Made by a program: the position numbers and the translations under genes. From assembly GCA_003491845.1 (NCBI GenBank), contig DNBN01000280.1, forward strand, positions 1 to 18,083: a stretch of 18,083 bases of DNA. Reading direction: 5' to 3'. The DNA comes from Porticoccaceae bacterium (lineage in GTDB: Bacteria > Pseudomonadota > Gammaproteobacteria > Pseudomonadales > Porticoccaceae). The notes below the pieces were generated by a model, which was not told the origin of the DNA, made no database searches, and worked only from the letters and a program-made list of their open reading frames with translations. Shown here one piece after another: positions 1 through 7,298 of the stretch (position 1 is the first letter of the stretch; each line of letters starts with the position of its first letter).

Positions 1-2168
1 TTGCCATCAACAGAGCTCAAGTCCCAATATTTCACATCAGTCATATTGGCAATGGCAAATTTTGTAGACATGTTTTCAGTCAACTGATAATCCACAAATA
101 TATCATAAGTTACCCTGCCTGGAAGCTCTAAGGCCGGGTTACAACCGCCGCGACCGCAGCTTGGAGCTAAATCGCTCGGCCCACTAGCAACCATTGTAGT
201 AATGCCCCGCACACTTAAATGGCCATCGTCTGAACGCCAATGAATAGAAAGAACACCTTCAGATGGATTGATACTGAGGAGCTTTGCACCAGCACTTTCT
301 CCATAGGTGCGATTCGCTGATAATGTAGCTGCAAAATTATCAGACAACTTTTTTTGCATTTCAAACTCTAGACCTTTAATAGTTACGTCACTTTTGTTGA
401 CATACTGGTAGATCGAAATTCCCCGTGGTGTTGCACCAGTTAAATCCGTTTCAATAAACTTTTCATAGTCTGTCTGATAAGCGGCCAAGGACCATTTTAG
501 GTCTGTATGATTTCCTCTCAAACCTATTTCAAAACCTGCACTTTCTTCAGATTCTAAATCTGGGTTAGGCGCCACGCTATAGAAATACGCAAAATTGGTG
601 AATGTTAGGTTGGCACTTTCATAATCCGGACTTCTAAACCCTTCTGCATACTGAGTGAACACAGAAATATCGTTGCTTATGTCATATAAAAATCCAAATT
701 TGGAGGACAGCGCGCCATCGTCAATATTAGCTAAACTATTTTGTGCAGCATTGCTGTTATTAAATAATTTATCAGTACGTGGCGTCAGTTCATATTGGTC
801 GTATCTAAGACCTATCACCATGGTAGCTCTGTCGGTTAACTCAATCCGATCATTTATAAAAATACCTGTTCGTTTAGTCTGCGTATCTGGAAAAGTTTTG
901 TTTGGAAAAATGTCAGCACCAAACACACTAGTCGAAACCTCAGTGATTGGGTCTGTTGCTGTTTTATAACGTGGGCGTTGGACATCAATATACTCTAATT
1001 CAGCACCATAGACGATCTGATGAGATGTTTTAGCGCTGCTTTCTATGCGCTTAAACATTTCAATAGAGATACCCTTTATAGATTGATTAAACTGGTAGTC
1101 TGCAAAGATCGCAGTCAATGCTGTTGGTCCCACATTGAGACCACCCCCAAACGTTTGGGTTTGCTCATTAGTAATTTGAGACTGATCAGTGCTTTGTGTG
1201 TAAAAACTAATCTTACCTTGATCGGTCCAAACCGTATTATTGTCAAAGCTATAGTCCAGAGAGAATCGGTCTCTGTTTCCTTTATCTGTGCCTAGTGATT
1301 CTGACGTGTTAACAATTGCCGGGAAGAAACTCATACCAATATCGGTTTGTAGATCCCAATCCCCCTGCCAGCGCTGAACATCGGCGGTAAAGGTCAATTC
1401 TGACATTTCAGAAATTCTATATTTAAACTTTGCAAATAGACTCTCTTGATCTCCGTTCATTGGGTTTGGTGTCAATAGGGCACCATTATGAAGTTCGGTC
1501 TCGTTCATTTGATGTTTAGTTATCTGCACAAGAGTGTCTAAGTCATGTCCTGTTGTGGCACCTAGAATACCCACGTTTGTTCGGCTAGAGGATGAATCAT
1601 ATTGAGCTGAAACTGACAAGTAAGGCGACCCTTCCAATGCCAAATCCTCTGGATCTTTAGTGATATAGGAAACGACGCCAGCTAGGCCATCAGAGCCATA
1701 AAGCGCTGAACTTGGTCCTTTGAGAATCTCAACCCTTTTCAAAAGACCCATGTCTACAACATCTCTGCCGTAGCCGGTATAAGCATCCGCAACACGAATG
1801 CCATCAATTAATATATTGACTCGCTTGCCGCCTAAACCTCGAATAGATACACCATCATTATAGGTTCTACCATATGCCTGGCGACGATTAACAGAGACGC
1901 CGACTGTTGTAGCCAGTAAGTCTTGTAAATCATTAACCATGCGACTACTGATATCCTCTCCAGAAATCGAAGCAACGCTGCCAACAACTTCACTAAGAGG
2001 AACTGGATAACGAGAGGATACAATGACAACCTCGTCCAAATAATCAATCTCTTGCTCAGACAACTTTTCTTGTGCAAAAACGCCAGAACTGATCCACACC
2101 AAGATGAAAACAGTGACAGCCAAAGACAGCCACTTTTGATTGAATTTACTACTCCATTTATTACTCAT
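1..2168 (-). CDS. TonB-dependent heme/hemoglobin receptor, 3' end outside window
   Basis: This is an outer-membrane beta-barrel receptor, probably importing heme or heme-protein iron with TonB energy. I translated the minus strand from ATG at 2168 and it stays open to the window edge (722 codons), so only the last strands of the barrel are missing. A signal peptide ends near VFAQE. A TonB-box-like DEVVIVSS follows, then a plug domain with SIRGLGGKRVNILIDG and RVEILKGPSSALYGSDGLAGV. The barrel carries the FRAP/NPNL-type region of heme receptors as FRSPDYE...NPDLESEES. The start is supported by AGGAG five bases upstream and by the signal peptide. Its divergent neighbours hmuTUV-hugZ and the shared Fur box support a heme role. 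No histidine lies between FRSP and NPDL or in the plug, unlike HemR/ShuA-type receptors. The exact ligand (heme, hemoglobin or another heme protein) is uncertain. Confidence 0.9.
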   Translation of the reverse strand, partial: MSNKWSSKFNQKWLSLAVTVFILVWISSGVFAQEKLSEQEIDYLDEVVIVSSRYPVPLSEVVGSVASISGEDISSRMVNDLQDLLATTVGVSVNRRQAYGRTYNDGVSIRGLGGKRVNILIDGIRVADAYTGYGRDVVDMGLLKRVEILKGPSSALYGSDGLAGVVSYITKDPEDLALEGSPYLSVSAQYDSSSSRTNVGILGATTGHDLDTLVQITKHQMNETELHNGALLTPNPMNGDQESLFAKFKYRISEMSELTFTADVQRWQGDWDLQTDIGMSFFPAIVNTSESLGTDKGNRDRFSLDYSFDNNTVWTDQGKISFYTQSTDQSQITNEQTQTFGGGLNVGPTALTAIFADYQFNQSIKGISIEMFKRIESSAKTSHQIVYGAELEYIDVQRPRYKTATDPITEVSTSVFGADIFPNKTFPDTQTKRTGIFINDRIELTDRATMVIGLRYDQYELTPRTDKLFNNSNAAQNSLANIDDGALSSKFGFLYDISNDISVFTQYAEGFRSPDYESANLTFTNFAYFYSVAPNPDLESEESAGFEIGLRGNHTDLKWSLAAYQTDYEKFIETDLTGATPRGISIYQYVNKSDVTIKGLEFEMQKKLSDNFAATLSANRTYGESAGAKLLSINPSEGVLSIHWRSDDGHLSVRGITTMVASGPSDLAPSCGRGGCNPALELPGRVTYDIFVDYQLTENMSTKFAIANMTDVKYWDLSSVDG

Positions 2169-2198
2169 ACTTGCTCCTATTTGATGATCACTTAATGA

Positions 2199-2228
2199 AT
2201 TAAATACCATATTTACTGGTAATGATAA
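2199..2228 (-). promoter_or_regulatory. Predicted promoter of the TonB-dependent receptor gene
   Basis: On the minus strand, TTATCA (2223-2228) and TTTAAT (2199-2204) are separated by 18 bases and make a fair sigma-70-like promoter. Transcription would begin near 2192, leaving a leader of about 24 bases that holds the AGGAG ribosome-binding site. The -35 element lies inside the Fur box, as expected for iron repression. The hexamers are imperfect, so the exact positions are tentative. Confidence 0.4.
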
Positions 2229-2236
2229 TCATTATG
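2218..2236. promoter_or_regulatory. Fur box between divergent heme-uptake promoters
   Basis: The 19 bases GGTAATGATAATCATTATG match the classical Fur consensus GATAATGATAATCATTATC at 17 of 19 positions. In the 7-1-7 description, TGATAATCATTATGA (2223-2237) has one mismatch. The site overlaps the predicted -35 of the receptor gene and ends two bases before the predicted -35 of hmuT. One Fur dimer pair could therefore repress both directions when iron is sufficient. Confidence 0.9.
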
Positions 2237-2237
2237 A

Positions 2238-2265
2238 TTTACATTCGCAATAATTTCCATATAAT
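2238..2265 (+). promoter_or_regulatory. Predicted promoter of the hmuTUV-hugZ operon
   Basis: TTTACA (2238-2243) and a perfect TATAAT (2260-2265) are separated by 16 bases. The six bases GGCCGC then lead directly to the hmuT ATG at 2272, so the predicted +1 is the A of the start codon. This implies a leaderless mRNA. The Fur box abuts the -35 element. Confidence 0.7.
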
Positions 2266-2271
2266 GGCCGC

Positions 2272-3123
2272 ATGAAATATTTATTATTAGTAATTGGTTT
2301 GGCTATTTCTGCTCAAAACGCAGACGGCTGCAGTCCGGCAAAAGATTCAACACGAATAGCCGTTGGTGGTGGCTCGATTACCGAAATTCTTTATTTTTTG
2401 GGTGTAGAAAAAAAGATAGTAGCCTTAGATATAACCTCAAACTATCCGCCAAAGGCAAAGAGCCTGCCTTCGATTGGCTATGTTCGGAATCTTTCAGCTG
2501 AAGGTATCTTATCGTTGCGCCCAACACTTATTCTTGGCGAAGATGACATAGGCCCTTCTGAGGTGGTTTCGCAAATCAAAAGTATGGGCATTGATCTTGT
2601 TGTCATAGAGGAGGAGCATTCTGCTGATGGCATCGTAAAAAAAATTCAATGTATAGCTAAGATTATTGATAAAAAATCGGTTGCTAAAGAAATCATTGAC
2701 CAACAACTGATTCCAACGATTAAACGCCTAGAGATACAAGCTAAAAAAGTAAAAGCTAGGCAGACATCCATTATGTTTATCTTAAGTATGCAGGGTGGCT
2801 CGCCAATAGTAGCGGGTAAGAACGTTTCTGCAGACGGCTTAATAACGATGATTGGCGGCACTAACAGTCCAGGTAACTTTAGCGGATGGAAGCCGGTTAG
2901 CACAGAAGCGATTATTACCGCCTCACCTGAGGTTATTCTGATATCCGCACGGGGCCTGTCCGGGTTCGGTAGTATCGAGGAGCTCAAATTACACCCAGCA
3001 CTAAAATTCACTCCAGCAGTAAAAAACCAAAAAATATTTGTAATGGATGGCATGGAAATGCTTGGATTTGGACCAAGAACACTAGATGCGGCACTTTCGT
3101 TAGCTGAAAAAATATCCTTATAA
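2272..3123 (+). CDS. hmuT: Periplasmic heme-binding protein of ABC importer
   Basis: This is the substrate-binding component that carries heme across the periplasm to the HmuUV importer. The 283-residue product begins with a short hydrophobic signal (MKYLLLVIGLAISAQNA) and continues as a class III/TroA-like binding protein. The motif PSIGYVRNLSAEGILSLRPTL (residues 66-86) corresponds to the conserved GY-R-LS-EG segment of HmuT/ShuT/PhuT. The Tyr there (residue 70) aligns with the known heme ligand. The C-terminal half has GGTNSPGNFSGWKPVSTEAI and ends FGPRTLDAALSLAEKI, both typical of HmuT. ATG 2272 is the only start that keeps the signal peptide, yet it has no Shine-Dalgarno sequence and lies where transcription should begin. 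The next gene starts one base after the stop. A B12 or siderophore binder is the alternative, but hugZ in the same operon favours heme. Confidence 0.9.
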   Translation: MKYLLLVIGLAISAQNADGCSPAKDSTRIAVGGGSITEILYFLGVEKKIVALDITSNYPPKAKSLPSIGYVRNLSAEGILSLRPTLILGEDDIGPSEVVSQIKSMGIDLVVIEEEHSADGIVKKIQCIAKIIDKKSVAKEIIDQQLIPTIKRLEIQAKKVKARQTSIMFILSMQGGSPIVAGKNVSADGLITMIGGTNSPGNFSGWKPVSTEAIITASPEVILISARGLSGFGSIEELKLHPALKFTPAVKNQKIFVMDGMEMLGFGPRTLDAALSLAEKISL

Positions 3124-3124
3124 A

Positions 3125-4171
3125 ATGGATAAATCAAATCATAATCTTATGTTCACAAATACCCTTGGCTATACTAAACAGTCCTTAATCCTATTTTTAC
3201 TAATTATTTTAGCTGTCTTTAGTGCCATTGTTGCAAGCACCAACGGTAGTTTTGAGGTGTCAGTTGTTAACCTAATAAGGGGTTCTGCGACAGACTTGCA
3301 ATCGCTGGTGATAATGCAAATCAGACTTCCTCGGGTGATATTATCGGCCCTAGTGGGTGCTAGCCTAGGACTATCTGGAGCTGCTCTTCAAGGGCTGTTT
3401 AGAAATCCACTAGCGGATCCGGGGCTCATTGGTGTATCTGCAGGTGCGGCGCTTGGAGCTGCAATTGTTATCATTATCAGCCCTGCATTTCTAATAGACT
3501 CATCAATAGGTCCCTTTTTATTACCTTTAGCTGGTATATCTGGTGCAGCAGGCGTTATTTTTTTTCTCTACCTTTTAACCAAAGGCTTTGGACACCAAGG
3601 TGTTACCTATATGTTGTTAGTAGGTATTGCTGTAAATGCTATCGCTGGAGTTGCCATTGGCATACTGACCTATATTAGCTCTGATGCTGAACTACGCACC
3701 CTAACCTTCTGGACCATGGGAAGCTTTGGCGGTGTCACATGGAATTTACTGACCCCTGCCATCGTCGTCATCTTAGGAGCCATGCTTTATATGGCTCCTG
3801 CCTACCGTGCCTTGGATCTTATTCAATTAGGGGAGGTAGAAGCTTACCGCCTAGGTGTGGATGTAAAAGGATTGAAATATCGAGTGATTATGTCTGCTGC
3901 TGCAGCAGTTGGAGCTAGTGTTGCTCTATCCGGGATGATTGGTTTTGTAGGACTAGTGGTACCCCATGTCGCGCGCATGCTAGGCGGTGTTAGTCATCGC
4001 TATTTGTTACCCGCATCCGCCACCCTAGGCGCTGCACTTATGATCAGCGCTGATATGCTAGCTCGCATGGTAGTTCAGCCTGCAGAATTACCTATAGGCC
4101 TCATTACTAGTGCCATTGGCTCGCCTTTTTTTCTTTGGCTCATTTTTAGAATGAAACAAAATGTCTATTAA
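3125..4171 (+). CDS. hmuU: Heme ABC transporter permease, FecCD family
   Basis: This is the inner-membrane permease that forms the translocation channel with HmuV. The 348-residue protein has a cytoplasmic N-terminus and about nine to ten hydrophobic segments. Family marks include IRLPRVILSALVGASLGLSG (residues 55-74), GLFRNPLADPGLIGVSAGAA (about 79-98) and the ATPase-coupling region LGEVEAYRLGVDVKG. GMIGFVGLVVPHVARML follows near residue 275 and is typical of FecCD permeases. The length fits the family. The start lies one base after the hmuT stop and has no Shine-Dalgarno sequence; an in-frame ATG at 3149 is an alternative start. The gene overlaps hmuV by 11 bases, so translational coupling is likely. 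Confidence 0.93.
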   Translation: MDKSNHNLMFTNTLGYTKQSLILFLLIILAVFSAIVASTNGSFEVSVVNLIRGSATDLQSLVIMQIRLPRVILSALVGASLGLSGAALQGLFRNPLADPGLIGVSAGAALGAAIVIIISPAFLIDSSIGPFLLPLAGISGAAGVIFFLYLLTKGFGHQGVTYMLLVGIAVNAIAGVAIGILTYISSDAELRTLTFWTMGSFGGVTWNLLTPAIVVILGAMLYMAPAYRALDLIQLGEVEAYRLGVDVKGLKYRVIMSAAAAVGASVALSGMIGFVGLVVPHVARMLGGVSHRYLLPASATLGAALMISADMLARMVVQPAELPIGLITSAIGSPFFLWLIFRMKQNVY

Positions 4172-4934
4172 ATCTGAAGCTGTTGATGTGAGTATTAATC
4201 ACGTTAAGCTACTGCAACAATTGTCTGTAGAGCTACTACCAGGAGAAGTAGTGGCGCTCGTTGGGCCAAATGGCGCGGGGAAATCAACGCTTTTACGTGT
4301 TTTAGCTGGTGATATTACTCCTACCCGCGGAAATGTTTTTTATGAGCGGCAAAATATTGCTAACCTTTGTATTCTTCAGCGTGCTCACTATCGCAGTGTG
4401 ATGTCACAATCTCAACCAATGATTTATGACTATAGTGTCAGGGATATTGTTTCAATGGGATGGCTACATGGCGATAATGAAGTGCACGAAAACACCCTGG
4501 AGTTAGCACTACAGAAGACTATAAAAAAGTGTAATATTGACCATCTGGGCAACCGGCGGTTTAACACTCTGTCTGGTGGCGAGCAAAAACGAGTGCACTT
4601 TGCCAGAGCATTACTGCAACTGTGGTTACCTGATTCATCTTCAAAGCACCGTTATTTGCTCCTTGATGAGCCCTTAGCTAATCTAGATATGACCCATGAA
4701 ATTAGTATGCTTGGGGTAATAAAGCAGTGTGCTGAAGAAGGTATCGGCGTGTTAATTGTCCTGCATGATTTGAATCTAGCCGCTAAGTTTGCAGACAAAA
4801 TAGTCTTATGTGACCAAGGCAAAGTTGTCAGCCAAGGTACTCCTGAGCAGGTGTTTGATAGCGAGGTTCTAACCTCCGTTTACGGTGTAACAATCACGCT
4901 ATCCCAAAATCCACTAACTATTAGCTATTATTAA
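4161..4934 (+). CDS. hmuV: Heme ABC transporter ATP-binding protein
   Basis: This is the cytoplasmic ATPase that powers heme import through HmuU. All ABC motifs are present in the 257-residue product: Walker A GPNGAGKST (residues 35-43), a Q-loop in VMSQSQP, signature LSGGEQKR, Walker B YLLLDEP and the switch histidine in VLHDLNLA. The C-terminal GTPEQVFDSEVLTSVYGV is typical of the FepC/HmuV group. Position at the end of hmuTU and before hugZ identifies the substrate as heme rather than siderophore or B12, though sequence alone would not decide this. The ATG sits inside the last codons of hmuU and has no Shine-Dalgarno sequence. hugZ starts two bases after its stop. Confidence 0.93.
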   Translation: MSIKSEAVDVSINHVKLLQQLSVELLPGEVVALVGPNGAGKSTLLRVLAGDITPTRGNVFYERQNIANLCILQRAHYRSVMSQSQPMIYDYSVRDIVSMGWLHGDNEVHENTLELALQKTIKKCNIDHLGNRRFNTLSGGEQKRVHFARALLQLWLPDSSSKHRYLLLDEPLANLDMTHEISMLGVIKQCAEEGIGVLIVLHDLNLAAKFADKIVLCDQGKVVSQGTPEQVFDSEVLTSVYGVTITLSQNPLTISYY

Positions 4935-4936
4935 TT

Positions 4937-5704
4937 ATGAAAGATATAAAACTTCCCTCCGAATTAGAGGCCGTTAATTTATTTCGATCTAGCGAAACAG
5001 CTATTCTGTCGACGTTATCTAAAAGCACTGACAACTACCCGTTCGGTAGTTTTACAACCTATGCAACCAGCTGTAATCGTGACCTATTTGTTTATACCAG
5101 TGATATTGCTGAACACACGAAGAACATCCTCCATGATTCTCGTGCCTGCCTCACTATAACTAGTGTTACCACTGATGGGGACAAACAGACTAGTCCCCGT
5201 TTGAGCTTAATAGGTGATTTGGTTCCCGTAAATAGCCAAGACATTAAGAAATGCAAAACCAGGTTTTTGACATTTTTACCCAAAAGTGAAAAGTATTCCC
5301 AAATGCATGGATTTAACTTTTACCAACTTAACATTATCAAGGCAAGATGGATTGGTGGGTTTGGCAAAATCGCCTGGTTAAATAACCACCATTGGATCAT
5401 GGAGAATCCTAGCTGGGAGAAAAATGAATCAGCAATGATTGAGCACATGAATCAAGACCATCGCAATGTAATTGGCTCTGCTCTTAATGCTACATTTGGA
5501 ATTTCAGATCCCGAGGCAAAAATGATAGCCATATGCACCGATGGCTACTACATAAAATCGAAAACCAAGTGCTATTTTATAGGATTTGATCAGCCTTGTT
5601 ACTCTCAAGAAACGGTTCGCAGCGCCCTAGTAAAGCAGGCGCATGCCCATCGCTCTTATGAGCTAAATAAAAATAATGTTAAGGAGAATCTGCACTCACT
5701 CTAA
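4937..5704 (+). CDS. hugZ: HugZ/HutZ-type heme utilization protein
   Basis: This is probably a cytoplasmic heme-degrading or heme-handling protein that releases iron from heme delivered by HmuTUV. The 255-residue product has an N-terminal pyridoxamine-phosphate-oxidase-like split barrel (about residues 8-150, with SDIAEHTKNI, PRLSLIGDL and GGFGKIAWL). A C-terminal DUF2470 domain follows (about 163-240, with MIEHMNQDHRN). This two-domain layout is that of HugZ/ChuZ/HutZ proteins. In H. pylori HugZ a histidine in the C-terminal tail ligates heme; a tail histidine (His253) is present here, but its equivalence is inference. No Shine-Dalgarno sequence is visible, so translation probably relies on coupling to hmuV two bases upstream. 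The last 26 bases overlap the convergent sugar dehydrogenase gene. HugZ and HutZ differ in proposed mechanism, so catalytic activity is not certain. Confidence 0.85.
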   Translation: MKDIKLPSELEAVNLFRSSETAILSTLSKSTDNYPFGSFTTYATSCNRDLFVYTSDIAEHTKNILHDSRACLTITSVTTDGDKQTSPRLSLIGDLVPVNSQDIKKCKTRFLTFLPKSEKYSQMHGFNFYQLNIIKARWIGGFGKIAWLNNHHWIMENPSWEKNESAMIEHMNQDHRNVIGSALNATFGISDPEAKMIAICTDGYYIKSKTKCYFIGFDQPCYSQETVRSALVKQAHAHRSYELNKNNVKENLHSL

Positions 5705-6788
5705 TTAAGGAACCCTCATTACCATCGACTGCGAGAATCAAACTACCATCGGGTGCCTCAGCAATGCTTCGTATACGACCAAATTCACTGAACATGATAT
5801 CTTCGCTAATGACCTTATTTTCGGACATAGCTAAACGACGAACATCACCCGGAACTAGCGCAGAAACAAAAAGACTGCCCACCCACTGAGGGAACATAGC
5901 GCCTTGATAGAGCACCATATCAGAGGGAGCTATGGAAGGTACCCAATATTTAATCGGCTGTTCCATCCCAGGTTTCTCGGTAAATGGGGATATAGTCGCT
6001 CCACTGTAATCAACACCATAGGTTATTGCAGGCCAGCCATAATTTTTACCTGGTTGTATAATATTAAGCTCATCGCCCCCTTTGGGACCGTGCTCATGTT
6101 CAAATACAGTGCCATCTTTAGCAATTATAAGTCCCTGAGGATTTCTATGCCCGTAAGACCAAATCTCTGGTAAGGCACCAGGGGTGCTCAAAAAAGGATT
6201 ATCACTGGGAATACTACCATCATCATTGAGCCGCAGTAGCTTGCCAAAATGATTATCCAGCGACTGGGCTTGCTCACGGTAGTTAAAGCCATCTCCAGAC
6301 GTTATCAACATAGTACCGTCTGCTAAAAACTGAATTCGAGCGCCGTAGTGAGCGGCAGTTTTGCGCAAAGGATCTGATTTGAAAATAGTAGTTACATCAG
6401 ATAGTTTATTGCCCTGTAAACGACCACGCACAATCACCAAGGCGTTGCCTTTTCTATCCGTTGTATCTGCAGCCGAAAAAGAGAGGTATACAAAACGATT
6501 GACGTCAAATTTAGGGTGCAGAAATATCTCTGATAGACCGCCTTGACCGGCATAGAGTACATCTGGAACTCCAGCGACTGGATTAACATCCAGTTGCCCA
6601 TTTATAATTCTGCGCAAAGCACCTGATCGCTCAGTCACTAGCCAGTCATTATTTGAAATGAAAGCGATACTCCAGGGATTATCTAAACCTTTGACCACAA
6701 CCTTGGTTTGATAATCGGAGGTTTCTGCAGCAACAACTGCACCTATCATAAAACCACAACATAACCAGTAACTAATCGACTTAATCAT
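5679..6788 (-). CDS. Exported PQQ-dependent aldose sugar dehydrogenase
   Basis: This is a soluble-glucose-dehydrogenase-fold (YliI/Asd-type) enzyme, expected to oxidise aldoses in the periplasm using pyrroloquinoline quinone. The six-bladed-propeller marks are GLDNPWSIAF, VTERSGALRRI, GQGGLSEIFLHPKF, AHYGARIQF with the probable catalytic His (residue 147), SYGHRNPQGL and EHEHGPKGGDELNII. A signal peptide ends around GAVVAAE. I chose ATG 6788 (369 residues) because AAGGA stands seven bases upstream and it gives a cleaner signal peptide. The upstream ATG at 6803 has its AGGAG directly abutting the codon, which is unusable. The start overlaps the stop of the preceding membrane-protein gene by 8 bases. 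No PQQ biosynthesis genes are in view, so the cofactor source is unknown. Confidence 0.88.
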   Translation of the reverse strand: MIKSISYWLCCGFMIGAVVAAETSDYQTKVVVKGLDNPWSIAFISNNDWLVTERSGALRRIINGQLDVNPVAGVPDVLYAGQGGLSEIFLHPKFDVNRFVYLSFSAADTTDRKGNALVIVRGRLQGNKLSDVTTIFKSDPLRKTAAHYGARIQFLADGTMLITSGDGFNYREQAQSLDNHFGKLLRLNDDGSIPSDNPFLSTPGALPEIWSYGHRNPQGLIIAKDGTVFEHEHGPKGGDELNIIQPGKNYGWPAITYGVDYSGATISPFTEKPGMEQPIKYWVPSIAPSDMVLYQGAMFPQWVGSLFVSALVPGDVRRLAMSENKVISEDIMFSEFGRIRSIAEAPDGSLILAVDGNEGSLIRVSADSP

Positions 6789-7236
6789 GAGCTCGTCCTT
6801 CATCTCCTGTTACTGCAAAAAAATATCCACTAAGTGCACCACCTGTAATCAAGCAACACTTACCAATAAAAGTGCGTGCCCCAGCAATAAGGTCTAAGTT
6901 ATAAAATGCTAGGGGCATTAGAACAACTATTGCAAACAGTGCCGCAGCACCAGCAAACATATAACCAGGCACGCGCGCTAAACCAGTATATTTTATGACG
7001 AAATGCGCTACAACGAAGGCTATTAATAAACCCACCAATACAACACCAATAATAGGCACTTCGCCGTTAAAGCTCATACCGATAAGGTCACTTAACAGAG
7101 TAGAAATAAAAACGACAAGACTAATTGGCATATCAACTGAGAGTAACCAAAACAAATTAGACATTGATGTTTGCACAGCCATTACGCCCATAGCAATAAT
7201 CACTGAAACTAGAAATCTGCTGCTAATAGAGAGCAT
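6781..7236 (-). CDS. Small integral membrane protein, unrecognised family
   Basis: This is a 151-residue protein with four to five hydrophobic segments (roughly residues 6-30, 37-52, 61-84, 90-113 and 124-143) and few charged residues. I do not recognise a family and assign no function. It ends VTGDEGRAHD, and its last bases contain the Shine-Dalgarno sequence and ATG of the PQQ-dependent dehydrogenase, so the two are translationally coupled. It follows the dehalogenase-like gene by 62 bases on the same strand and probably shares its transcript. No strong Shine-Dalgarno sequence precedes the ATG at 7236. A link to electron transfer or localisation of the dehydrogenase is only a guess from coupling. 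Confidence 0.7.
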   Translation of the reverse strand: MLSISSRFLVSVIIAMGVMAVQTSMSNLFWLLSVDMPISLVVFISTLLSDLIGMSFNGEVPIIGVVLVGLLIAFVVAHFVIKYTGLARVPGYMFAGAAALFAIVVLMPLAFYNLDLIAGARTFIGKCCLITGGALSGYFFAVTGDEGRAHD

Positions 7237-7298
7237 AGTGTATTACCATCAAGATTTAACTAACCATGATGATCATATTTTTCGTACACTTTTTCAAC

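Noticed and set aside
655..1295. Two plus-strand open frames of 104 and 91 codons
   Set aside because: They are shadows antisense to the TonB-dependent receptor, whose conserved motifs run continuously through this stretch.
2646..3137. 163-codon minus-strand open frame opposite hmuT
   Set aside because: The opposite strand encodes a recognisable HmuT along its full length, and this frame has no domain or ribosome-binding site.
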